Shown: in pieces, positions 16,741 to 24,709 of the stretch
Position numbering within the stretch: position 1 is the first letter of the stretch
Layout: every line of letters starts with the position of its first letter
Assembly: GCF_002811945.1 (NCBI RefSeq)
Contig: NZ_NPDX01000001.1
Span: 744,001 to 808,000 of the forward strand
Length of the DNA: 64,000 nucleotides
Direction: 5' to 3'
Source of the DNA: Leptospira harrisiae
GTDB lineage: Bacteria > Spirochaetota > Leptospiria > Leptospirales > Leptospiraceae
Program-made: the position numbers and the translations under genes
The notes under the pieces: generated by a model
What the model saw: the letters and a program-made list of their open reading frames with translations, nothing else
What the model was told of the DNA's origin: nothing
The model's database searches: none

Positions 16741-17467
16741 GGCTCTTGTTCGACGAGACTATGCACTGCAGTATGCAGGGTCCTTTTTGGGAATTTCCTG
16801 GATGTTTTTGCAGAACCTCGTACTCATTAGTTTGTACGCACTGGTTTTTTTGGTGCTCAACTTAAAAACCCCCTCAACACAAGAAGACTTCACTGCTTAC
16901 CTTTTGACAGGACTTCTTTATTGGTTTCCCATCCAAGAACTACTAGTCAGGGGGACGGGAATTCTTACGGACAATCGAAGTTTGCTCAAACGTTCCAGCC
17001 TAGGGATTGATTTATTTTTGTGGATTCCTTATATTCAGTTTCTCATCCATAGCCTTGTTACCTCCATCCCCGTATTTAGTTATCTGGCTTATTCTGGTAA
17101 GTTAAACCTTTCTGGAATTTTTGTAGGGTATATGATTCTAGTTTTTGCCGGATTGTATTTGATGTTACTTCTCCATTATCTTTCTAGGTTAAATATTTTA
17201 TTAAAAGACATTTCACCTTTGATTCGTTTGGTGAGTCAGTTGATTTTTTGGGGAATCCCTGTTTTGTATTATCCCACTGGATATTTAAAAGAGTGGAATC
17301 GATTAAATCCATTCACAATTCCTTTGGATATTTTTCGCACTTCCGTCATTCCTGGTTTCACACCCCAATTTGATTGGATTCATATTTTACCGTTTCTCTT
17401 TTTTTTCCTTCTAGTTTATTTACTTGCCAAACGTAAATTCCAATCGGTCATTTTGGACCACCTTTAA
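16718..17467 (+). CDS. ABC-2 type polysaccharide export permease (Wzm/TagG-like)
   Basis: A 249-residue inner-membrane protein with about six hydrophobic helices. The N-terminal WALVRRDYALQYAGSFLGISW is the amphipathic entry segment typical of ABC-2 permeases that export O-antigen or teichoic-acid chains, and the closing LNPFTIPLDIFRT motif also fits. With the ATPase encoded 3 bp downstream it should form a transporter moving an undecaprenyl-linked glycan across the inner membrane. The ATG at 16718 is the only plausible start after an in-frame stop at 16685, yet it lies within a strong inverted repeat and lacks a close ribosome site, which suggests translational control. A UDP-glucose dehydrogenase gene follows the pair. 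Confidence 0.9.
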   Translation: MEKVSILWALVRRDYALQYAGSFLGISWMFLQNLVLISLYALVFLVLNLKTPSTQEDFTAYLLTGLLYWFPIQELLVRGTGILTDNRSLLKRSSLGIDLFLWIPYIQFLIHSLVTSIPVFSYLAYSGKLNLSGIFVGYMILVFAGLYLMLLLHYLSRLNILLKDISPLIRLVSQLIFWGIPVLYYPTGYLKEWNRLNPFTIPLDIFRTSVIPGFTPQFDWIHILPFLFFFLLVYLLAKRKFQSVILDHL

Positions 17468-17470
17468 TCT

Positions 17471-18670
17471 ATGCCTTCTGTTGTTTTAGAAAATCTAACA
17501 AAAGATTATCATGGATTTTCAAGACCTTGGAAACGAATCCTTGCAGGACTGAGTTTTGGATATTTCGGAATCGATTTGAAATTTACCGCCATACGATCAT
17601 TAAGTGTTCGCATTGGTTCTGGTGAAATTTTAGGTATCATCGGGAAAAATGGTGCAGGCAAATCCACACTTTTAAAACTAATTACAGGTGTTATCAGTAA
17701 AGATAAGGGAAACCTGATTGTGAATGGCTCAGTTCGTGCACTTCTTGAGCTGAGTGTTGGATTCAATCCAGAACTTTCTGGTGAAGAAAACGTATATTAT
17801 AACGGTCTTGTTTGGGGATATAAACCATCTGAGATCAAAGACCTAATCGATTCCATTTTTGAATTCGCAGAGTTAAAAGAATTTCGAAATTCTCCTTTAA
17901 AGAATTATAGTTCCGGAATGGCAATGCGCCTTGGTTTTAGTCTCGCTACAGCAATACGTCCAGATATCTTAATTGTAGATGAAGCTTTGGCGGTTGGTGA
18001 TGCCAGTTTCCAACAAAAATGTTTGAAACGAATCAAAGAGTTTTCTAATCTTGGGTCTTGTATTTTGGTTGTGAGCCATGATCTTGGGCTCATCTCTTAT
18101 TTTTGTACAAGGGCGATTCTACTTGATCATGGTACTATGTTGTTTGATGGAAGCCCAAGAGTTGCCATTGAAGAATATATGCATGTATTGGCAAAAAAAA
18201 CAGAACCCTCATTAATCCCAAATTCTGAATTGATTCAGGATGTTTTGGTTTCACTCCGAAATGAAAAGGGATTAGACACACGGCATCATTTCCTTGGATC
18301 CACAGCCACACTGCGAATTGAATTCCAATCAACAAAACAGATCACAGATGCAACCATCGGATTCCATATTGATAGCGAAAAGGGGATTCGTATTTTTGGA
18401 ACCAATTCATTCCACCTGGGAAAACGAAATTTAAAGATCCTTGAGTCCGAACGCACTCTTGTCGAATTCCAATTTCCTATTCAATTTAGTGATGGAAAAT
18501 ACAGTTTGGGAGTTTCCATTCACAAAGGAGAAACCCATATGGAAGGCAGCTATTTTTGGGCCGAATCCATTTTGGATTTTGAGGTGGAACGAGGGAAAAT
18601 TGAGAAATTTGTAGGACTTTGTCATTTACCGACAGAATTCCAAATCCAAACCCTTTCCAAATCAGAATAG
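17471..18670 (+). CDS. ABC transporter ATPase for polysaccharide export (Wzt/TagH-like)
   Basis: A 399-residue protein. The first 240 residues are an ABC ATPase: Walker A GKNGAGKST, signature YSSGMAMRL, Walker B ILIVDEAL and the switch His in VVSHDLGL. The roughly 150-residue extension is beta-rich and resembles the C-terminal carbohydrate-binding domain of Wzt proteins, which recognises the modified end of an O-polysaccharide before export. The early segment with PWKRILAGLSFGYFGIDLKF is also typical of this group. It partners with the permease 3 bp upstream. The glycan cannot be told from sequence; no glycosyltransferase genes are in the window. Confidence 0.93.
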   Translation: MPSVVLENLTKDYHGFSRPWKRILAGLSFGYFGIDLKFTAIRSLSVRIGSGEILGIIGKNGAGKSTLLKLITGVISKDKGNLIVNGSVRALLELSVGFNPELSGEENVYYNGLVWGYKPSEIKDLIDSIFEFAELKEFRNSPLKNYSSGMAMRLGFSLATAIRPDILIVDEALAVGDASFQQKCLKRIKEFSNLGSCILVVSHDLGLISYFCTRAILLDHGTMLFDGSPRVAIEEYMHVLAKKTEPSLIPNSELIQDVLVSLRNEKGLDTRHHFLGSTATLRIEFQSTKQITDATIGFHIDSEKGIRIFGTNSFHLGKRNLKILESERTLVEFQFPIQFSDGKYSLGVSIHKGETHMEGSYFWAESILDFEVERGKIEKFVGLCHLPTEFQIQTLSKSE

Positions 18671-18715
18671 AAAAACAGTTTCCTTCAAAGGAAAAACCTA
18701 AATTCTGGAAATCCT

Positions 18716-20020
18716 ATGAAAGTTTGTGTGGTCGGAACCGGATATGTAGGCCTCGTAGCAGGAACCTGTTTTGCCGAGTATGGCAATGACGTCATTTGTA
18801 TTGATAAAGATGAAAAGAAAATCAATGACCTAAAACAAGGGATCATTCCCATTTATGAACCTGGGCTCTCTGAACTTGTGGAACGAAACCATAAAGAAGG
18901 AAGGCTTCACTTTTCCACTTCATTAAAAGACGGAGTGGAATCTTCGGAATTTGTTTTTATCGCAGTGGGAACACCAACCTCTGATAACGGTTCTGCAGAT
19001 TTACGATTTGTTTTTGCAGTAGCTGAAGAAGTCGGTAAAACGATGAACGGATACAAAATCATCGTCGATAAATCAACAGTTCCTGTTGGTACTGCAGATC
19101 AGGTAAAAGCTATAGTTGCAAAAAACACAAAACACCCGTTTGATGTTGTTTCCAATCCAGAATTTTTAAAAGAAGGCGCTGCGATTGATGACTTTATGCG
19201 TCCCGAAAGAGTTGTGATAGGTGCTGAATCTGAAAAAGCTGCCAAAAAAATGAGCGAATTGTATTCTCCATTCGTGCTTAATGGCAACCCAATCATAACG
19301 ATGAGTATTCGTTCCGCCGAACTTACAAAATATGCATGTAATGCCTTCCTTGCTACGAAAATTTCATTCGTAAATGAAATCGCAAATTTATGTGATGCGT
19401 TAGGCGCAAATTATGATGATGTGCGAAAAGGAATGGGAACTGATTCAAGAATTGGACGTCAGTTTTTATACGCAGGGATTGGTTATGGTGGATCTTGTTT
19501 TCCTAAAGATGTAAGAGCGTTACTTCGAACTGCAGAAGAAGTGAGTGCACCAATGCATATCATTCAATCAGTAGAAGATGTAAATGAAAAACAAAAAACT
19601 CGTTTAACCGATAAGATTTTTGAACATTTTAAATCAACCGATATGAAAGGAAAAACTTTTGGTATTTGGGGATTGGCATTTAAACCTGGAACCGATGATA
19701 TGCGCGAAGCTCCTTCCATTCCATTGATTTATGAGTTACATAAAAATGGAGCAAAAATCCAAGTGTTTGATCCTGCTGCAGCTGAAACATCGAAGTACTA
19801 TTTTGATGGAAAAGTTGAATACAAAAAAGATGCGTATTCCGCCCTCCAAGGTGCAGATGCGATGCTTCTATTAACAGAATGGAGAGAATTTAGAGAACCT
19901 GATTTTAATAAAATCAAAAGCCTTTTAAAATCTCCTCTAGTATTTGATGGAAGAAATCAATACAAACCAACGCTTATGATTGAGTTGGGTTTTACTTATT
20001 ACTCAATCGGAAACCGATAA
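18716..20020 (+). CDS. UDP-glucose 6-dehydrogenase
   Basis: A 434-residue cytosolic enzyme of usual length that oxidises UDP-glucose to UDP-glucuronate with two NAD+. It shows an N-terminal Rossmann motif (VVGTGYVGLVAGTCFAEYG), the middle dimer domain and the catalytic Cys261 in GYGGSCFPKDVRAL, followed by the C-terminal UDP-binding half (WGLAFKPGTDDMREAPS). The product feeds glucuronate or derived pentoses into surface polysaccharide, which fits its place just behind the polysaccharide ABC transporter. The 45-bp gap from the ATPase gene holds a small hairpin (TTTCCT, TCAA, AGGAAA at 18679-18694). A related GDP-mannose dehydrogenase activity is less likely. Confidence 0.94.
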   Translation: MKVCVVGTGYVGLVAGTCFAEYGNDVICIDKDEKKINDLKQGIIPIYEPGLSELVERNHKEGRLHFSTSLKDGVESSEFVFIAVGTPTSDNGSADLRFVFAVAEEVGKTMNGYKIIVDKSTVPVGTADQVKAIVAKNTKHPFDVVSNPEFLKEGAAIDDFMRPERVVIGAESEKAAKKMSELYSPFVLNGNPIITMSIRSAELTKYACNAFLATKISFVNEIANLCDALGANYDDVRKGMGTDSRIGRQFLYAGIGYGGSCFPKDVRALLRTAEEVSAPMHIIQSVEDVNEKQKTRLTDKIFEHFKSTDMKGKTFGIWGLAFKPGTDDMREAPSIPLIYELHKNGAKIQVFDPAAAETSKYYFDGKVEYKKDAYSALQGADAMLLLTEWREFREPDFNKIKSLLKSPLVFDGRNQYKPTLMIELGFTYYSIGNR

Positions 20021-20024
20021 TTTT

Positions 20025-20063
20025 TTTTAGCCCAATCAATCTAATGAGTTGTTTGGGCTAAAA
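20025..20063. terminator. Convergent hairpin between the UDP-glucose dehydrogenase and thioredoxin-like genes
   Basis: TTTTAGCCCAA (20025-20035) and TTGGGCTAAAA (20053-20063) form a perfect 11-bp stem with a 17-base loop, spanning the end region of both convergent genes and including the minus-gene stop codon. A run of eight T lies on the left side, within and before the left arm, so neither strand has a conventional trailing U-run. It probably still acts as a bidirectional 3' end structure. Confidence 0.5.
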
Positions 20064-20879
20064 TCCTCTTTCTATTTCAGACAAAGCTTCATTACACATC
20101 GATTTATCCGTCTCCGTGACTAATAGTGGTTTAACCTCAGTTAAAATCGACTTTGCCAGTTTTAATTCTCCCGCTTCCTTTAATGTCAGACCATAGTATA
20201 GTTTAGCTGTAGTTTTGCGGTTTGATGTTGGGTATGATTCTAAAAACTCTTTCCATGATTTTGCTGCAGTCTCTTTAGGCCCATGTATGGATTTAACCAA
20301 GTTGAGATTAAAATGTGCATTTTCTTTCAGAACCGATGCAGGTTTTGATTTTTGAATTGTCTCTGCAAATTGAAGTTCTGCTTTTTCAAATTCTTTGTTT
20401 TGGAAATACAATAAGCCCAAACGAAAATGAATGTCTGGGATATTTTGATTTTTTCTAAGTTCCGTTTTGAGATAAGATTCCAAATTTGGCTCTTGTAGGA
20501 TTCTTTTGGAAACTACGATAATATCTTCTTTTGTTGCGAGCCCTGAAATCTTTGTAACGTAATTTCCGTCTCCATCAATGAATAGGATTGTTGGATAACC
20601 TTCTATATTGTATTTTTTTCGAAGGTTTGGAAACTCTTCTCCATCTAACCGAACTCGTACGAATTGGTCCAATACCTTACTAACTTCTGGATCAGGAAAA
20701 ATTTCCTTTTCTAAAACTAAACAATATGTACACCAATCAGCAAATACATCAACAATGATGAATTTTTTGTCTTGTTTGGCGGTTTCGAATCCCTTTTGGA
20801 TTGAACTTCCCCAATTGGATTCGGAAAAAAGCGAACTCGAAATAAGAAAGAAAAAAATTGGCAGAATCTTGCGAACCAT
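20058..20879 (-). CDS. Exported thioredoxin-fold protein with TPR-like C-terminus
   Basis: A 273-residue protein with a signal peptide (LPIFFFLISSSLFS) and then a thioredoxin-like domain of the thioredoxin_7/DsbD-gamma type. The active site is DVFADWCTYCLVLEKEIF with a CxxC pair, and the cis-Pro region is IEGYPTILFIDGDG. From about residue 140, helical pairs (HFRLGLLYFQNKEFEKAELQF, KTTAKLYYGLTLKEAGELKLA) look like tetratricopeptide repeats. It is probably a periplasmic thiol-disulfide or thiol-reducing protein with a protein-binding tail; the partner is unknown. It is convergent with the UDP-glucose dehydrogenase gene and divergent from hisE. Confidence 0.85.
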   Translation of the reverse strand: MVRKILPIFFFLISSSLFSESNWGSSIQKGFETAKQDKKFIIVDVFADWCTYCLVLEKEIFPDPEVSKVLDQFVRVRLDGEEFPNLRKKYNIEGYPTILFIDGDGNYVTKISGLATKEDIIVVSKRILQEPNLESYLKTELRKNQNIPDIHFRLGLLYFQNKEFEKAELQFAETIQKSKPASVLKENAHFNLNLVKSIHGPKETAAKSWKEFLESYPTSNRKTTAKLYYGLTLKEAGELKLAKSILTEVKPLLVTETDKSMCNEALSEIERGF

Positions 20880-20976
20880 CTATTGAATTCTATTGTTTTT
20901 CCAATCGTTTGAATAGTCAATTTTCGCTTTTTCGAAATGGAATGGGCAGTTTCTATGGTCGCTAGAAGGTCGAAAT

Positions 20977-21255
20977 ATGGATTTTTTACTGAAATTGGAA
21001 GAACTACTCCGCAAACGTAAGGAAGAATTACCTGAAAAGTCTTATACAGCGGAACTCTTCCGTGATGGTGTTGATAGAATCCTTAAAAAAATTGGGGAAG
21101 AAGCAGGTGAAGTGATCATCGCTGCAAAAAATCCGAATGAAAAAGAACTGATTCACGAAATTGCTGATTTAATTTTTCATTTAGAAGTTCTTATGGTGGA
21201 AAAGGGAATTAGTTTATCTACCATAGCCAAAGAATTGGAAAAAAGACACAGCTAA
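20977..21255 (+). CDS. hisE: Phosphoribosyl-ATP pyrophosphatase
   Basis: A 92-residue cytosolic enzyme of normal family size, an all-alpha MazG-like fold. It hydrolyses phosphoribosyl-ATP to phosphoribosyl-AMP, the second step of histidine synthesis. The metal-binding pattern is clear: [15 protein letters not shown] followed by [17 protein letters not shown]. HisI is not fused to it, so the next step is encoded elsewhere. It begins a two-gene unit with lpxK, whose start comes 21 bp later (or only 3 bp if a TTG start is used). Confidence 0.93.
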   Translation: MDFLLKLEELLRKRKEELPEKSYTAELFRDGVDRILKKIGEEAGEVIIAAKNPNEKELIHEIADLIFHLEVLMVEKGISLSTIAKELEKRHS

Positions 21256-21276
21256 CAATTGTTTCCCGTTGGGAAC

Positions 21277-22368
21277 ATGATGAAAATATTCCTGTATTTG
21301 CTTTATCCCTTTAGTTTGTTATACCAATTTTTGTTTTGGTGGCAACAAAGAAGAGTTACACCCTACCGTTTGCCGAATGTTCTTGTTGTCAGTGTTGGTA
21401 ATCTCACTGTCGGAGGAACAGGCAAAACTCCTTTTGTTCAATATTTGGTTCATTTTTTTAGAAAAACATACCCGGGTTATGCGATTACAATTTTGTCTCG
21501 CGGATATAAAGCTGAAAAAAGTAGGGAAGGGGCCATTCTTCCGATTGAATCGAATCCACAACTATACGGTGATGAACCAAGCCAACATAAAGAAATGTTT
21601 CCTGATGTGCAGGTGATTATTGGTCGAGATCGGAAAAACTCTTTTTTAAAATACAACAAATTCCAATCTTCCAAACACATAGTAATTCTCGATGATGGAT
21701 TCCAACACAAAACCTTAAATCGTGATTTCGATTTCGTATTATTGGATGCAAATTCTCCTTTTGGGAATGGATTTACGATTCCTTTAGGTTTTTTGAGAGA
21801 ACCGATTCATCATTTGAAAAGATCAGATGCCGTAGTAATTACCAAACTAACTAATCGCAATAAATTGAGTATAGAAAAATATAAGAATATACTTAATCGA
21901 TCAAAGATCCAAGCCCCAATCTTTCACTCTACTTTTGAAGCTTCAGTCAGAGAAGTGATTTTGAATCGAGGTTTTATGCAAAAACCATACACTTCTGGCG
22001 TTGGTGATAAATACTTTTTGGTAACAGGAGTCGGCAATCCAAAACATGTTTATGAAACTGCACGTACTTCGCTTGAATCCCCATCAATCCGAACCAAATT
22101 TTTCCCTGATCACTTTGAGTTTTCCGATAGTTCTTTGGACTCTTTATTAGAAGAAATTCAGAATGGAGAGTTGTTGATTACTACTGAAAAAGATTGGGTG
22201 AAGATGCGAATGAATTCTAGGTTTGTTCAAACATTAGAAAAAAAGAAAATTCGTGTTCTGTTAATACTGATTCAAGTGGCTATCAAAGAGGATAAGGAAA
22301 TGGAATCTATGTTAGTTGCTCTCGTTTCCACATACGAAGCAAAAATCGATCAGGTTTCAAAGATTTAA
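21277..22368 (+). CDS. lpxK: Tetraacyldisaccharide 4'-kinase (lipid A synthesis)
   Basis: An inner-membrane-associated kinase that phosphorylates the 4' position of the lipid A disaccharide. The N-terminal hydrophobic helix (LYLLYPFSLLYQFLFWW) anchors it, and the P-loop is VSVGNLTVGGTGKTP. The conserved LDDGFQHKTLNRDFDFVLLD stretch and TEKDWVKM motif are also present. I use the ATG at 21277 (MMKIF); a TTG at 21259 would add six residues. It shows that the organism makes lipid A. Its 3' end overlaps the convergent oxidoreductase gene by 62 bp, an unusually long antisense overlap. Confidence 0.95.
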   Translation: MMKIFLYLLYPFSLLYQFLFWWQQRRVTPYRLPNVLVVSVGNLTVGGTGKTPFVQYLVHFFRKTYPGYAITILSRGYKAEKSREGAILPIESNPQLYGDEPSQHKEMFPDVQVIIGRDRKNSFLKYNKFQSSKHIVILDDGFQHKTLNRDFDFVLLDANSPFGNGFTIPLGFLREPIHHLKRSDAVVITKLTNRNKLSIEKYKNILNRSKIQAPIFHSTFEASVREVILNRGFMQKPYTSGVGDKYFLVTGVGNPKHVYETARTSLESPSIRTKFFPDHFEFSDSSLDSLLEEIQNGELLITTEKDWVKMRMNSRFVQTLEKKKIRVLLILIQVAIKEDKEMESMLVALVSTYEAKIDQVSKI

Positions 22369-23500
22369 ATATAGATTCAGACGTTATGTTTTGACCTTCA
22401 AATATAGAGGAAACCAATATCTCTGCAGCATAAAGCGCATGAGTTAGCCCTCTCGAACCAAGGCCATTTAAAATCCCAACCGATTCATAATAAGGAATTT
22501 CCATGTGTTTTTTACCTACTTTCAATAGGTTTTGGTATTTTACGGTTAAATCAAGTTTTGAAATATTTGGTAATTTCCCTGCAATTGGATGTCTATCTTG
22601 TGATTGTGTGCGATAACTAACACGTGTCGGAAACAAACTGGGGTTTTGTTGTCCCCACTTTTCTGAAAGTTTAGGCAGTTTACTTGTTAATTTTTCCCAA
22701 AGTAAAATTGATTCCTCTGGTCTTGGGTTTTCTTCTAGTTTGAATTCATCGAATGTTGCCCCTAACACTTGGTAACCGTTAATTGCGGAAGTGATATAAT
22801 CGCCATAGAGAATTCCATGGGCATTGGTCGGGTTTTGTTCTGGAAATTTCAGGATTTGCCCTCTCACTTTTTTTAATGGTAACCAATTTGAGCGAGGGTC
22901 ACGAGCAAACTGAAATCCTTGGCTTAAGAATAAATAATCGCATTGAATTTCTCCCACTGAGGTTTGGCAAATAATCTTTGAATCGCTTTCTAATTCTTCC
23001 CAACTAAGTAACTTACATGAATACTTTGTTTCTGGATTAGAAATGGTTAAAATTTGTTTGGTTAGATCAACTGGAGATACGGATTTTCCGTAAGGAAAAA
23101 AAATTGCAGGTAAACCAGAAAAAGGTTCTAACTTTTCATTTGCAACATGAGTTGGTATTTGATGAGATTTGAGTGCATTCGAATAACGATCATAAGCCTC
23201 TTCCGAATCCATTAAAAAATAAATACCATCTACATGAGGAACAAAAGATTTTAAATGAAATTCGTCCCAAACTGAAAGGAAATATTGAAATGCTGCAAGT
23301 GAAAATTCAGATTCGGCTAGTTTATGTTTCGTGAGGAAGGGATAAATAACTCCAATCGGGTTTCCACTTGCGTGTCGAGCGGGACCTAGTTCTGAGTCGA
23401 TGAGAATGGTTTGGATATTTCTTTTTTTCAGTGCAAAACAGATACTCGCTCCCGAAATTCCAGCACCTACTACAACGGCAATTTTTGTTTCGTTGTTCAT
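22307..23500 (-). CDS. FAD-dependent oxidoreductase, MnmC C-terminal half as a separate protein
   Basis: A 397-residue DAO-fold oxidase. The N-terminal FAD site is VVVGAGISGASICFALKKR, followed by the MnmC-type GPARHASGNPIGVIYPFLTK stretch and late RVSYRTQSQDRHPIAG and GLGSRGLTHALYAAE motifs. In bifunctional MnmC this domain (MnmC2) turns cmnm5(s2)U at tRNA wobble U34 into nm5(s2)U. The methyltransferase half is encoded immediately upstream, 6 bp away, as its own gene. The tRNA modification role is inferred from that pairing. Its last 62 bp overlap the end of lpxK on the other strand. Confidence 0.88.
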   Translation of the reverse strand: MNNETKIAVVVGAGISGASICFALKKRNIQTILIDSELGPARHASGNPIGVIYPFLTKHKLAESEFSLAAFQYFLSVWDEFHLKSFVPHVDGIYFLMDSEEAYDRYSNALKSHQIPTHVANEKLEPFSGLPAIFFPYGKSVSPVDLTKQILTISNPETKYSCKLLSWEELESDSKIICQTSVGEIQCDYLFLSQGFQFARDPRSNWLPLKKVRGQILKFPEQNPTNAHGILYGDYITSAINGYQVLGATFDEFKLEENPRPEESILLWEKLTSKLPKLSEKWGQQNPSLFPTRVSYRTQSQDRHPIAGKLPNISKLDLTVKYQNLLKVGKKHMEIPYYESVGILNGLGSRGLTHALYAAEILVSSIFEGQNITSESIFKSLKPDRFLLRMWKREQLT

Positions 23501-23506
23501 TAAATC

Positions 23507-24334
23507 TTATTCTAAATATCCTGAAATCATTTCTCGTTTACGCCCGAATCCTTTTTTCTTTTCAACGACAAATCCAAGTTCGGCGAGGTTTCTTCTCAAA
23601 AAACCTGCGGAAGAGAATGTTGCAAAACTACTTCCTTTGAAAGACTTTTCTTTTACTAAATTTAGAGTTTCTTGAGACCACATCTCCGGATTTTTTCCAG
23701 GCGAAAACCCATCCAAATACCAAACGTCTATTTCGGGAAACTGAGGGAGACAAATTTTGATATCACCAAAAAAAACTTTTAATTCAAAATAACTTTGGAG
23801 TTTAGGATGTTCCCAGCGATAAGTCCAGAGATTTTGTTGGTTATCTTTTTGCCAAATTTCCAAAGCCTTTTCATAAGATTGGATTAGTTCTTCAAACCAT
23901 AGTTTTTTTTCCGGATAACTCTTGTTTAATGAATTAAAGACTTCCTTTGCTACAGGATAACCTTCCAAACTGATGAACTCTGTCGGTTTTGGGGAATCTA
24001 TGGATTCCCAAATTTCTAATGTTACAAATAAATTGACACCCGATCCAAATCCTAATTCTCCGATTCGCAAATGGGAACTATCGTTATTTTTTAGTTTGGA
24101 TTCAACATTGTTTCCTTCCAAAAATACATAATTCGATTCTTCCCAGCCTCCTTCTTTGGAAAAATATATATCATCGAATAACAAAGACACTGGCACACCA
24201 TCTTGGAATTTGATGGCATTTTTGGAATGGGCGGGGGAGGTCTCAGGTTCCATCGGGATCGTATCCCATCTTTCGGTGCTTGCTTGCGTTGGAAACCCAA
24301 TCTTTTTTAGCCCTCGCAATAAAAGGTAACTCAC
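23507..24334 (-). CDS. mnmD: tRNA 5-methylaminomethyl-2-thiouridine methyltransferase, MnmC N-terminal half (MnmD)
   Basis: A SAM-dependent methyltransferase of up to 275 residues. It matches the N-terminal half of MnmC: FDDIYFSKEGGWEESNYVFLEGN, the SAM-binding LRIGELGFGSGVNLFVTL, the acidic DVWYLDGFSPGKNPEMW motif, and FATFSSAGFLRRNLAELGF near the end. It should methylate nm5(s2)U34 to mnm5(s2)U34. The FAD half follows as a separate gene 6 bp downstream. I give the longest form from GTG at 24334; an ATG at 24253 (MEPETSPAH) matches the family N-terminus better and may be the real start. Confidence 0.9.
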   Translation of the reverse strand: MSYLLLRGLKKIGFPTQASTERWDTIPMEPETSPAHSKNAIKFQDGVPVSLLFDDIYFSKEGGWEESNYVFLEGNNVESKLKNNDSSHLRIGELGFGSGVNLFVTLEIWESIDSPKPTEFISLEGYPVAKEVFNSLNKSYPEKKLWFEELIQSYEKALEIWQKDNQQNLWTYRWEHPKLQSYFELKVFFGDIKICLPQFPEIDVWYLDGFSPGKNPEMWSQETLNLVKEKSFKGSSFATFSSAGFLRRNLAELGFVVEKKKGFGRKREMISGYLE

Positions 24335-24709
24335 TTACTTTTTGCAGTGATTTTCTTTGGAGACTCAGTTTCCAAGGTAATTGGGGCTCATTTGAAATTA
24401 GCTAACAAAAGAATACCAATTTCCATGGAGACTGGCACTCATTCGAAAGTGCCTTTCCTAAGTAACCGGCTTTCACAAGTAACTCGCTCACAAGAGAAAA
24501 CCCCACGCCAAAGTAACCCCCTTTCCTTTCCCCTGCAAATCCAACTTCGTCATATACCAAATTTCTAACGTTTCTCCCATCTTTATAGGTTCTTTAGAGG
24601 AATTTCCATTTTTTGGTTTGTCCATTCTCTGAATTTATTATGTCTCATAAAAAAGGCTTTCCAAAAGGAGGGTACTCTTCATATTTTTCCCAGGTTCGGG
24701 GGATATTCT
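24335..24709. other. 375-bp intergenic region upstream of flhF
   Basis: No convincing gene. It holds a candidate flhF promoter (24613-24641), a hairpin GGCACT (24434-24439) / AGTGCC (24448-24453), three AAGTAAC heptamers (24460, 24477, 24511) and two GGAGACT heptamers (24359, 24427). Open frames here have poor coding character and no ribosome sites at their starts. A strong AAAAGGAGGG at about 24664 has no start codon at suitable distance. Confidence 0.5.
24613..24641 (+). promoter_or_regulatory. Candidate sigma70-type promoter of the flhF operon
   Basis: TTGGTT (24613-24618) and TATTAT (24636-24641) with an exact 17-bp spacer, about 70 bp before the flhF start. The -35 matches 4 of 6 and the -10 5 of 6 consensus bases. 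No other good promoter is seen in the gap. Confidence 0.5.

Noticed and set aside
24347..24568. A 73-residue frame upstream of flhF
   Set aside because: It has no ribosome site or recognisable motif and its composition is unlike neighbouring genes.
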